Assembly (NCBI GenBank): GCA_013696785.1
Contig: JACCXW010000289.1
Span: forward strand, 1 to 22,273
Source: Geodermatophilaceae bacterium
GTDB lineage: Bacteria; Actinomycetota; Actinomycetes; Mycobacteriales; Geodermatophilaceae
Length of the DNA: 22,273 nucleotides
Direction: 5' to 3'
This document shows positions 1 through 7,431 of the stretch, in pieces. Numbering within the stretch: the stretch's first letter is position 1; each line of letters opens with the position of its first letter. The notes below the pieces were generated by a model. That model made no database searches. It had not been told where the DNA came from and saw only the letters and a program-made list of their open reading frames with translations. The position numbers and the translations under genes are program-made.

Positions 1-1607
1 CACGACAGGTGAATCCACTTGGCGACGGACGGGCGCCCCAAAGAGTCGACGGCCCACAACCGATACCAGCCGGGCGGCAGGATGGCCGAGGACGTCGGGA
101 CGGTAATGGTCCCGGCCACCACGGGTATCGACAGGTACCGCTGGTTGGAGTCCAGCGAATGCGTCGGGGATGACGGAGTCGTCAGGGTGAACCGGTCGAC
201 CGTCGCGCCGGTGGCGGTCGCGCTGACCGGATAGGTGCCGCCGTACGCGACCTCGACCGGGGCCGTGGTGATCACTGGTCGCGCACCATGGAAGAGATAC
301 GGCGGGGTGTAGATCAGCACGGAGTTGTTGCGTGCCTCCCCCTTGGGATTGGAGGTCGTGCTGATCACCTGCCCGCTGTCGAGCAGGAACAGCAGCGAGT
401 GATAGAGCCGGTGCTCGCCAGAGGGCAACGGGTTCACCGGCGTCCAGGCCGCATTGACATCGGTCAGGATCGCCGCCTCCGTGCTGGCGCCGGCGATCGC
501 GTTGGCGCTCCCGCCGTTGGCCTCGAACAGCGTGCCGTCCGGCAGGTTGACGCACCCGACGTAGCCCTTCGGGGCGAGCAGAGACGGACCTTGCCGGTAC
601 GTCGGGGTCGGCGCGTCGAGGTCGATGATCCGGGTGATGTTCGTGGCCGGCCAGCCTCCTCCGAGCATCATCAGGTTCTGATCTCGGACATCGCCGACGA
701 AGCAGGAGGCCGACGTCGACGGGTTGAGCTTGGGTCCGATGAAGCCGTTGACCTGGGTGAACGTGTTGGCGTAGGGGTCCCAGAATCCCGGCTTCGTCGA
801 ATTCCCGACGAAGAATTTGCTGTTGGACGCGACGTGCAGGTGCACGTAGTTGGGCAGATTCTGGAGGCTGGGCACCCGGACGTGGGTGTTCGTGCGGTAG
901 TCGAAGGATTCGGTGACGTTCGTCTTGATGCCGTTCTCATCGAAGCCGGCGACGAACAACACCCGCCCGTCGGCCCCGGTCACGGCGGTCGGGTACCAGC
1001 GACCAACCTCGAGCGGCGGGAGGAGTTCGTACTGCTCGGTGGTGAAGTTGAAGGCATAGAGCGCCTTGGAACCCTTGAAAGGCGGTCCGTACGCCGACGT
1101 TCCGCCGCCAACCAGCGCGCGCCCGTCCGGCAGCAGAGTGTGCCCAGCGCAGAACATGTCCGAGGGGGTCGGGATCAGTCGGCGCTCGTCGGTGACCGGG
1201 TTCCAGATGTAGCTCGTGAAGGTGCCGGCGGTGAAATTGGCCTTGTTCTTGCCCGATCCCGCGACCAGCAGGATCTTCCCGTTGGGGCCTGCGACGACGT
1301 GCAGGGCGTTGAACTCGGGCGGGAAGGACGGCAGGTAGTCCCACTGGCCACCGGTCTCCGGCGGCAGCGCGGTGAAGCCGGAGGCGTATTCACCTGTCGT
1401 GGACGAGCCGTGGTGGCCGGAGTGAGCGTCGGTGCCGGCCGGGGGCGGGATGTCGACACCCGACAGGTCGGCCTGCGGATCTTGGAACTGTGCCTGGTAG
1501 GCCTTCAGCCAGTTCGTCGGCGCCGCGTCCGCTGTACCGGCCCCGGCAGATACAAGCAGAGCGGCAGCCCCGACGGACAGAACACTGATGAATCGACGGC
1601 CGCGCAC
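1..1607 (-). CDS. Secreted galactose-oxidase-like copper radical oxidase (3' end cut by window)
   Basis: I translated this frame by hand; it stays open for 535 codons to the window edge. It starts at a GTG because an in-frame TGA lies two codons upstream, and AGGAG sits 6 nt before it. Residues 1-28 form a signal peptide (RR near the N-terminus, hydrophobic core, cut near TADA/AP). A short His/Ser-rich stretch follows, then a Kelch-type propeller (about 85-430) and a DUF1929 beta-sandwich domain (from about 433). The galactose oxidase cofactor set is present: Cys153 (MFCAG) and Tyr205 (RWYPT) for the Cys-Tyr crosslink, axial Tyr402 and His403 (LYHS), and His483 (PTHS). The family oxidises primary alcohols or aldehydes with O2, giving H2O2, outside the membrane. 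The substrate cannot be read from sequence. The visible end is already deep in DUF1929, so little is probably missing. Relatives include Streptomyces GlxA and fungal galactose oxidase. Confidence 0.9.
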   Translation of the reverse strand, partial: MRGRRFISVLSVGAAALLVSAGAGTADAAPTNWLKAYQAQFQDPQADLSGVDIPPPAGTDAHSGHHGSSTTGEYASGFTALPPETGGQWDYLPSFPPEFNALHVVAGPNGKILLVAGSGKNKANFTAGTFTSYIWNPVTDERRLIPTPSDMFCAGHTLLPDGRALVGGGTSAYGPPFKGSKALYAFNFTTEQYELLPPLEVGRWYPTAVTGADGRVLFVAGFDENGIKTNVTESFDYRTNTHVRVPSLQNLPNYVHLHVASNSKFFVGNSTKPGFWDPYANTFTQVNGFIGPKLNPSTSASCFVGDVRDQNLMMLGGGWPATNITRIIDLDAPTPTYRQGPSLLAPKGYVGCVNLPDGTLFEANGGSANAIAGASTEAAILTDVNAAWTPVNPLPSGEHRLYHSLLFLLDSGQVISTTSNPKGEARNNSVLIYTPPYLFHGARPVITTAPVEVAYGGTYPVSATATGATVDRFTLTTPSSPTHSLDSNQRYLSIPVVAGTITVPTSSAILPPGWYRLWAVDSLGRPSVAKWIHLS

Positions 1608-1613
1608 AGCTCA

Positions 1614-1618
1614 CTCCT
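1614..1618 (-). promoter_or_regulatory. Ribosome binding site of the copper radical oxidase
   Basis: AGGAG on the minus strand, 6 nt before the GTG at 1607. It fixes the start, because an in-frame stop codon lies between the site and the GTG. Confidence 0.7.
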
Positions 1619-1632
1619 AGTGACAATTGCCT

Positions 1633-1638
1633 AGATTA
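1633..1638 (-). promoter_or_regulatory. Possible -10 element of the copper radical oxidase gene
   Basis: TAATCT on the minus strand, 25 nt before the start codon, in the least GC-rich stretch of the spacer. No convincing -35 hexamer is seen at the usual distance, so this is a weak call. Confidence 0.3.
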
Positions 1639-1691
1639 TGGCGCCAACACACACAGTGAGAGCGGCAGCTGGGTTCATTAAGCCACAGAGA

Positions 1692-1726
1692 GTCACAACT
1701 TGCGAGTTCAGTGACCCAACTGTCAC
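1692..1726. promoter_or_regulatory. Inverted-repeat cluster in the divergent spacer, possible operator
   Basis: GTCAC at 1692-1696, GTGAC at 1711-1715 and GTCAC at 1722-1726. The first pair can form a 9-bp stem (GTCACAACT with AGTT and GTGAC) with a TGCG loop and a 2-nt bulge. The second pair gives GTGAC-6 nt-GTCAC. The spacer is visibly poorer in G+C than the genes on either side. A dyad between divergent genes, one of them a two-component system, suggests a regulator site; the regulator is not known. Confidence 0.4.
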
Positions 1727-1763
1727 CCGACTGAGCAAGACACAGCCCACCGATCACTCGCTC

Positions 1764-2972
1764 GTGTGGCGCTTCGACCTGCCGCGTAGCCGGAGTACGG
1801 TCGATCGCGTGGCCAGGGGCGGCATCGGCGCATCCGGTGAGCCCGACCTCATCCGTGCGGTGGTGCCGGGGGTGGCCGTCGTAGTCCTGGTCGTCGCGGC
1901 CGTGTCCGACCCCGCCGGTTGGCGGGAGTTCGGTTTGCTGCTGCTCGCGGCAGTCGCCTTCTTGTTCTGGTCCCGGCGACCACGACTACCGGTGCTCGTC
2001 CTGTCCGCCGCCGTCCTCGTCCCCGTGGTCGCTTCGCAGCACAGCGGAGCGCTGGAGCCGGCGATGTTCCTGGTGTCCCTGCTGGCCATCGTCATCGCGG
2101 GCTGGGCGGAGTCGACGGTGGCCCTGGCCGTAGCCGGAGTCGCCGCCCTGGCCAGCCCGCTCGTGGCCGCCGCCCTCGCGCCGGAAGGGCAGGGCTTCGC
2201 CTGGGGCATCTGGATGATGGGCATCGCCTTCCCGGCGCTGATCGGTCTGGTGTTCCGGCGCCAGCAGGTGCTGGCGACCCAGCTCTTGCAGGCCCAAGGG
2301 CAGCTCGCCGAACAGGCGGTGGACGAGGAACGACGGCAAATCGCTCGTGACGTCCACGATCTGGTGGGCCATGGGCTGGCGGCGATGCTGCTGCAGGTCA
2401 CGAGCGCTCGACACGTGCTGCGCCGAGACGCGGACTCCGCCGACGAGGCGCTACAGGTGGCCGAGGATGTCGGCCGGCAAAGCATGCTGGAGCTGCGCCG
2501 CACCGTGGCGCTGCTGCGCAGCGAGGGGGACAGCGCGGTGACACCACCCCTTCCCGGACTCGCCGGGGTCGGTGCCCTGATCGATGCCGCTCGTGCCGGA
2601 GGTCTGCAGGTGGAGTACACGGCCTCGGGGGAACACAATGGCGTCGACCCGGGCGCCGGCTTGGCGGTGTACCGGATCGCGCAGGAGTCGCTCGTCAACG
2701 CAGCCCGGCACGCACCGCAGGCACGAACCTTGGTCTCCACCTCGGTAGAGGACCGTTGGGTCGCGCTCGAGGTGGAGAGCATCGGCCCGCTGCCATCGAA
2801 GTCCGGCCCGGATGCGGAGCGCCGAGGCTACGGCCTGCAGGGCATGCGCGAACGCGCCGAGGGTGCGGGCGGAACGCTGCAGACGGGCCCGAAGGACGGC
2901 GGTTGGCTGGTCCGCTGCCGGGTCCCACTGGCGGGGCGGGTTCCGGCGACGGACGAGGCCGCCGCACCGTGA
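1764..2972 (+). CDS. Two-component sensor histidine kinase, HisKA_3 (NarL/DesK type)
   Basis: Membrane sensor kinase of 402 aa if started at GTG 1764. The frame is open back to ATG 1638, but those codons look non-coding (low third-position GC, odd composition). GTG 1809 is another candidate, and neither GTG has a clear ribosome site. Residues about 28-165 hold five to six membrane helices with almost no extracellular part. A short coiled linker leads to the HisKA_3 dimerisation domain with phospho-accepting His198 (ARDVHDLVGHGL). The ATPase domain shows the N box (LVNAARHAP, about 310-318) and a G box (RGYGLQGMRERAEG, about 354-367). The usual DxGxG box is altered to ESIGP, a variation I believe also occurs in DesK-like kinases. 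The stop overlaps the response regulator start (GTGA), so the pair is translationally coupled. The signal sensed is unknown; a membrane stress or drug is plausible given the ABC exporter downstream. Confidence 0.88.
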   Translation: MWRFDLPRSRSTVDRVARGGIGASGEPDLIRAVVPGVAVVVLVVAAVSDPAGWREFGLLLLAAVAFLFWSRRPRLPVLVLSAAVLVPVVASQHSGALEPAMFLVSLLAIVIAGWAESTVALAVAGVAALASPLVAAALAPEGQGFAWGIWMMGIAFPALIGLVFRRQQVLATQLLQAQGQLAEQAVDEERRQIARDVHDLVGHGLAAMLLQVTSARHVLRRDADSADEALQVAEDVGRQSMLELRRTVALLRSEGDSAVTPPLPGLAGVGALIDAARAGGLQVEYTASGEHNGVDPGAGLAVYRIAQESLVNAARHAPQARTLVSTSVEDRWVALEVESIGPLPSKSGPDAERRGYGLQGMRERAEGAGGTLQTGPKDGGWLVRCRVPLAGRVPATDEAAAP

Positions 2973-3628
2973 TCAGGGTGGTCCTCGTCGATGACCAGGC
3001 GATAGTCCGCGCCGGCCTCATGCGGATCCTCGCACCGGAGGATGGCTTCGACGTGGTCGCCGAGTGCAGCGACGGCATCGAAGCGCTGCAAGCTGTATCC
3101 GAGTTTCATCCGGACGTCGTCGTGATGGACGTGCGGATGCCGCGGCTGGACGGCATCGAGACGACCCGCCGGCTCAGGGCGGATGCTGACCCACCCCCGG
3201 TGCTGATCCTTACGACGTTCGACGACGACGACGTGCTGTGGGGCGCCATCGAGGCCGGGGCGGCCGGGTTCGCGCTCAAGGACGCGACAGCTGCCGATCT
3301 CCTCGCGGCGGCCAGAGCGGTGTCGTTCGGCGCGGCCTGGTTCGATCCGGCCGTGACGCCGAGGGTGCTCAGCGCCTATCGCCGGACGGTTGCCCCGGAC
3401 CAGCGCCGGTTGCGCCGGCTGGAGCAGCTGTCCGAGCGCGAGTACGGTGTACTGCAGCTGATGGCCCGCGGCGCGGCAAACACCGAGATCGCGGCGTCCT
3501 TGCACGTCAGTGAGGCGACGGTCAAGTCACACGTCGGGAGCATCTTCGCCAAACTCGGCGTCCGCGATCGGGCCGCCGCGATCGTCTTCGCCTTCGACCA
3601 CGGGGTCGTCGCCGCCGGGCCGGGCTGA
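2969..3628 (+). CDS. NarL/LuxR-family response regulator
   Basis: Cytoplasmic DNA-binding regulator of 219 aa, partner of the kinase it overlaps by 4 nt (GTGA). The receiver domain occupies residues 1-120: acidic pair Asp8/Asp9, phospho-accepting Asp54 (VVMDVRMP), Thr82 and Lys104 (FALKDA). A linker leads to a LuxR-type helix-turn-helix at about 148-210 (LSERE, NTEIAASLHVSEATVKSHV, AKLGVRDR). The family dimerises on phosphorylation and binds short inverted repeats. The likely target is the ABC transporter pair 84 nt downstream, or the dyads upstream of the kinase gene (inference). The GTG start is favoured over the longer open frame because the receiver domain begins exactly there (VIRVVLVDD). 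Confidence 0.93.
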   Translation: MIRVVLVDDQAIVRAGLMRILAPEDGFDVVAECSDGIEALQAVSEFHPDVVVMDVRMPRLDGIETTRRLRADADPPPVLILTTFDDDDVLWGAIEAGAAGFALKDATAADLLAAARAVSFGAAWFDPAVTPRVLSAYRRTVAPDQRRLRRLEQLSEREYGVLQLMARGAANTEIAASLHVSEATVKSHVGSIFAKLGVRDRAAAIVFAFDHGVVAAGPG

Positions 3629-3712
3629 CGAGCCACTCCACCCGTGGTCGGAGTTCGGATCTGGACTGCCGGTGGATGTGCCGCCGTACCAGAGCCACCG
3701 ATCATCGACCTC

Positions 3713-4669
3713 ATGACCACAGCCACGCAACGACGGCCCGACCTGAAACCCCTTCCGCCGGATGACCACGCGATCACTGTCGACGGATTGACCAAGGCCT
3801 ATTCCGGGAGGCAGGTCCTCGACGGCCTGTCGCTCCACGTGGGCCACGGGGAGATCTTCGGCATCCTTGGCCCCAACGGCACCGGCAAGACGACGGCGGT
3901 CGAGATCATCCAGGGTCTGCGCCGCCGCGACAGCGGCAAAGTCCACATCCTGGGATTGGACCCGGCCAAGGACCAGGCCCGACTGCGGCACCTGCTCGGT
4001 GCCCAGCTGCAGTCCTCAGAGCTGCCGGAGCGACTCAAGGTCGGCGAAGCGCTGCGGCTGTTCGCGCGGTTGGCCGGCGACATCGTGGACTGGCACGAGC
4101 TGCGCGACGAGTGGGACCTCGGCAGGCTGGAGCGGACGGCCTTCGGTGCGCTGTCCGGCGGTGAACGGCAGCGGCTGTTCGTAGCCCTCGCTCTGGTCAA
4201 CCGGCCCCGCGTCGTCTTCCTCGACGAGCTGACGCAGGGGCTTGACCCGGCCGCACGCCGCGAAACCTGGCGGCTGGTCCGACGGGTTCGCGAGCAGGGC
4301 AGCACCGTCGTCCTGGTCACCCACTACATGGACGAGGCCGAGCAGCTCTGCGACCGGGTGGGGGTGCTGAGCGGCGGGCGGTTGCGAGCCTGCGGTACGC
4401 CGGACGAACTCATCGCCAGCGTCGGCGGTTCCTACCGGACCCGCTTCTCCTGCACTCAGACTTCCGCCCTCGCGGGACTCGACGGCCTACCTGGAGTGCA
4501 CAGCGTGACCCACGACGGCGACGCCGTCGAGATCCTGGGCGACTCCTCTTCCGGCGTCCTGGTCGCGGCGGAACTGGTTCGCCGCGGGGTGATTCCTACT
4601 GACTTCCTCGTCTCCGGCCCGTCGCTGGAGGACGTGTTCGTCTCCCTTACCGAAGGAGCAGCCCGATGA
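3713..4669 (+). CDS. ABC transporter ATP-binding protein (DrrA/ABC-2 exporter type)
   Basis: 318-aa ATPase subunit of an ABC-2 exporter. Visible motifs are Walker A GPNGTGKT (53-60), Q loop around Gln98-Gln100, signature LSGGERQ (147-153), Walker B RVVFLDE with catalytic Glu172, D loop GLDP and His204 of the H loop (VTHYMDEAEQ). The C-terminal 75 or so residues match the extra domain of DrrA/CcmA-like ATPases, ending in a typical LEDVFVSLTEG motif. ATG 3713 is used; an open frame back to 3644 gives an unlikely N-terminus. No clear ribosome site precedes it. The gene overlaps the permease start by 4 nt (ATGA). With the upstream two-component genes it forms a signal-responsive export cassette. 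The substrate (drug, lipid, peptide) cannot be told. Confidence 0.92.
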   Translation: MTTATQRRPDLKPLPPDDHAITVDGLTKAYSGRQVLDGLSLHVGHGEIFGILGPNGTGKTTAVEIIQGLRRRDSGKVHILGLDPAKDQARLRHLLGAQLQSSELPERLKVGEALRLFARLAGDIVDWHELRDEWDLGRLERTAFGALSGGERQRLFVALALVNRPRVVFLDELTQGLDPAARRETWRLVRRVREQGSTVVLVTHYMDEAEQLCDRVGVLSGGRLRACGTPDELIASVGGSYRTRFSCTQTSALAGLDGLPGVHSVTHDGDAVEILGDSSSGVLVAAELVRRGVIPTDFLVSGPSLEDVFVSLTEGAAR

Positions 4670-5478
4670 GCGCGGATTCTTTGACCGTTCCCGACGCTGG
4701 CACCCGACCCGCGACCCAGCGCGGCAGGCTCGGAGTGCCGACGATCATGCCGCTCGCCGGCACAGAGTTCCGCCTGCTCAGCCGGGAGTGGGCGGCGATG
4801 TTGTTCGCCTTTGTCTTCCCGCCGCTGATGCTCGTCGTCCTCGCAGGATCATTCGGCAATCAGCCGGACGAGGCATTCGGAGGCGTGCTGCCGTCGGACT
4901 ACTACGTGGCCGCATACATCGGTATCCCGCTGGGAGCACTCGCGCTGCTCGGCCTGCCGATCATGGTGGCGTCCTACCGGGAACGCGACGTACTCCGCCG
5001 GTTCGAAGCCTTCGGCGTCGCCACGGTGAAGGTGATAACAGCTCAGGCGCTGGTCACGTGCGCATTGGTGGTGCTCGCCGCGGCACTCGTCGTCGCTGTA
5101 GCCGCACCCACCTACGGCGTACCCGCCGTCGAGGATCCCTTGCGCACGCTGGCCGGGTTCGTTCTCGGCACCGTCACGATGATCGTGCTCGGGCTGGCAC
5201 TCGGCCTGAGCGTGCGAACGGCGCGGTCCGCACAGGCACTCGGGATGCTTGCCTTCCTCCCGATGTGGCTGCTCGGCGGCGGCGGCCCGCCTCGGGACAT
5301 CCTGTCCGACGGGATGTCCCGGGTATCCGACGTGCTACCGCTGTGGCACGTCACGGCGGCCATCCGCGAGCCATGGCTCGGGACCGGTTCGGGTGGCACC
5401 CACCTGCTGGTACTCACGGGATGGCTGATCGTGGGCCTGGTCGCCGTCACCCTGCTCCTACGCCGGCGTAACGGGTAG
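4666..5478 (+). CDS. ABC-2 type transporter permease
   Basis: 270-aa membrane partner of the preceding ATPase. The start is well supported: ATG within the ATGA overlap and AAGGAG 7 nt upstream. A cytoplasmic N-terminus (1-40) is followed by six likely helices (about 43-61, 82-103, 127-147, 162-183, 190-205, 246-265). Between helices 2 and 3 lies YRERDVLRRFEA (104-115), a form of the charged ABC-2 coupling loop. A loop with GGGGPPRDILSD (204-215) and PLWHVTAAIREPW (225-237) matches the conserved end of DrrB-like permeases. Two ATPase-permease pairs are needed per exporter. The last 21 bp overlap the convergent acetoacetyl-CoA synthetase gene, and no terminator hairpin is seen between them. Confidence 0.9.
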   Translation: MSADSLTVPDAGTRPATQRGRLGVPTIMPLAGTEFRLLSREWAAMLFAFVFPPLMLVVLAGSFGNQPDEAFGGVLPSDYYVAAYIGIPLGALALLGLPIMVASYRERDVLRRFEAFGVATVKVITAQALVTCALVVLAAALVVAVAAPTYGVPAVEDPLRTLAGFVLGTVTMIVLGLALGLSVRTARSAQALGMLAFLPMWLLGGGGPPRDILSDGMSRVSDVLPLWHVTAAIREPWLGTGSGGTHLLVLTGWLIVGLVAVTLLLRRRNG

Positions 5479-7431
5479 CTGGCGGCCGGTGGCGCGCCGG
5501 GCCGCCTCGGCCACGTAGAAGTCGATCAGCTCCGGCCGGTCGAGGGCGCCGAGGTTGACAGCCCCCTCGACCGGATGGCCCTGGAGCAGTCGCTTGATCG
5601 GTATCTCGATCCGCTTCCCGGTCAGCGTGCGGGGCACCCCCGGCGCCTCGATGATCTCGTCGGGCACGTGCCGGGGGCTGACCTCGGTGCGGATGGCGTC
5701 GTTGATGCGGGAGCGCAGGCCGTCGTCCAGCACCGCATCCGCGGCCAGTACGACGTACAGCGGCAAGTAGTAGCCGCCGTCAGGCAACTCCGCGCCGATG
5801 ACGAGCGACTCGATCACCTCCGGCAGCCGCTCCACCGCGTCGTAGATGTCCGCGCTCCCCATCCGGACGCCCTGCCGGTTGATCGTCGAGTCCGACCGCC
5901 CGTGCACGATCACCGTGCCGCGCGAGGTGATCGTGACGAAGTCACCGTGTCGCCAGACACCCGGGAACATCTCGAAGTAGCTCTCGCGGTAACGCTGGCC
6001 GTCCGGGTCGCCCCAGAAGTACAGCGGCATCGACGGCATGGGTTCGGTGATGACGAGCTCCCCCACCTGATCGATGACCGGCGTACCGTCGTCGTCCCAG
6101 GCCGCCATGGCCACACCCAAGCCGCGGCACTGCAGCTCCCCGACATGGACCGGCAGGATCGGTGCTCCCTTGATGAACCCGGTGGCCACGTCCGTACCGC
6201 CGCTGACCGAGGTCAGCCAGACATCTGCCGCGACGGCGTCGTACACCCAGCGGAACGCGTCGGCAGGCAGTGGCGACCCGGTCACGCCGATCCCTCGCAC
6301 CCCCGACAGGTCAAACAGGTCACCGGGACGAAGTCCGGCTCGGGCGCAGCCTGCGACGTATGCCGCTCCCGTGCCCATGAACGTCACACCGTGCGCTGCG
6401 GCCAGAGCCCACTGGGCATCCTGGGAAGGGTACGCGGGACTGCCGTCGTACAGCACGATCGTGGCGCCGTGCAGTAGGCCGGCGACCAGGATGTTCCACA
6501 TGATCCAGCTCGTCGAGGTGTACCAGAAGAACCGGTCGCCGGGCCGTAGGTCGAAGTGCAGGCCGAGGGACTTGAGGTGTTCCACGAGTACGCCGCCGTG
6601 TCCGTGCACGATCGGTTTCGGCAGGCCGGTCGTGCCGGACGAGTAGAGCACCCACAGCGGATGGTCAGATGGCAGCTGCGCGAAATCGCCATCAGCAGCG
6701 GAATCCGCGGTGACGTCCGCCCACGGCGTGAAGTTGTCGAGCGCACCACTGTCCACAGTGGACACAAGCACGGCATGGCGGACCGATGGCAGCGCACCGC
6801 GGATCTCCGCCACCTCGGCCAGTCGATCGAAGACCTTGCCGCCGTACCGGTATCCATCGGTCGCGATCAGGACGACCGGCTCGATCTGCCCGAACCGGTC
6901 GATGACGCTGCGGGTGCCGAAATCCGGGCCGCACGACGACCAGACCGCGCCGATGCTCGCGCACGCCAGGAACGCGACCACCGCCGCTGGAACGTTCGGG
7001 AGGTAACCGACGACCCGATCTCCGGGCACCACGTCCCACGACCGCAGCCGTGCCGCGACCGCCGCGACCTCGGCGCGCAGCTGCGCCCAGCTCACCTCGT
7101 GGGAGCCGGTCTCGTCCACAGCCACGAGGGCCGGGCTGTCCCCTCCGTCATATCGCAACACGTGTTGCGCGTAGTTCAGGGTGGCGCCCGGGAACCACAC
7201 CGTGCCCGGCATCACCGGGTCCGACAGCACGGCGTCGTACGAGGTCGAGGCATCGATGTCGTAGTAGTTCCAGATGGAGGCCCAGAACTCCTCGAGGTCG
7301 CCCACCGACCAGCGCCACATCTCGTTGTAGTCCGGCCCGAGGCGCACTCCCCGGTCGTCGAGCCAGCGCCGGTACGCCGTGATGTTCGCCGCCTCGACAA
7401 CGTGCGCGGAAGGCCGCCAAAGCGCATCCAT
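5458..7431 (-). CDS. aacS: Acetoacetyl-CoA synthetase
   Basis: 657-aa acyl-adenylate-forming enzyme, the usual length for acetoacetate-CoA ligase (acetoacetate + ATP + CoA to acetoacetyl-CoA + AMP + PPi), cytoplasmic. The N-terminal part has the short conserved lead of this subgroup (LWRPSAHVVEAANITAYRRW) and FPGATLNYAQHVL. The ATP-binding loop is LYSSGTTGLPK (262-272). Further motifs are TGSPLP (384-389), SVSGGTDVATGFI (408-420, typical of acetoacetyl-CoA synthetase), HGRSDSTINRQGVRMG (510-525) and catalytic Lys606 in TLTGKRIE. The ATG at 7431 shares one base with the sppA stop (TGATG), so the gene is translationally coupled to sppA. The frame is open upstream to 7812, but that part is antisense-like shadow of sppA. 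Likely roles are ketone-body use or polyhydroxybutyrate and isoprenoid precursor supply. Acetyl- or propionyl-CoA synthetase is less likely given the length and motifs. Confidence 0.92.
   Translation of the reverse strand: MDALWRPSAHVVEAANITAYRRWLDDRGVRLGPDYNEMWRWSVGDLEEFWASIWNYYDIDASTSYDAVLSDPVMPGTVWFPGATLNYAQHVLRYDGGDSPALVAVDETGSHEVSWAQLRAEVAAVAARLRSWDVVPGDRVVGYLPNVPAAVVAFLACASIGAVWSSCGPDFGTRSVIDRFGQIEPVVLIATDGYRYGGKVFDRLAEVAEIRGALPSVRHAVLVSTVDSGALDNFTPWADVTADSAADGDFAQLPSDHPLWVLYSSGTTGLPKPIVHGHGGVLVEHLKSLGLHFDLRPGDRFFWYTSTSWIMWNILVAGLLHGATIVLYDGSPAYPSQDAQWALAAAHGVTFMGTGAAYVAGCARAGLRPGDLFDLSGVRGIGVTGSPLPADAFRWVYDAVAADVWLTSVSGGTDVATGFIKGAPILPVHVGELQCRGLGVAMAAWDDDGTPVIDQVGELVITEPMPSMPLYFWGDPDGQRYRESYFEMFPGVWRHGDFVTITSRGTVIVHGRSDSTINRQGVRMGSADIYDAVERLPEVIESLVIGAELPDGGYYLPLYVVLAADAVLDDGLRSRINDAIRTEVSPRHVPDEIIEAPGVPRTLTGKRIEIPIKRLLQGHPVEGAVNLGALDRPELIDFYVAEAARRATGRQLPVTPA

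Noticed and set aside
288..1634. Long plus-strand open frame opposite the copper radical oxidase
   Set aside because: Its translation is Arg/Val/Gly-rich with no domain, while the opposite strand encodes a full Kelch/DUF1929 protein with its catalytic residues.
1638..1763. N-terminal extension of the histidine kinase from ATG 1638
   Set aside because: This stretch has lower G+C, no third-position bias, and carries the dyads; it looks like spacer.
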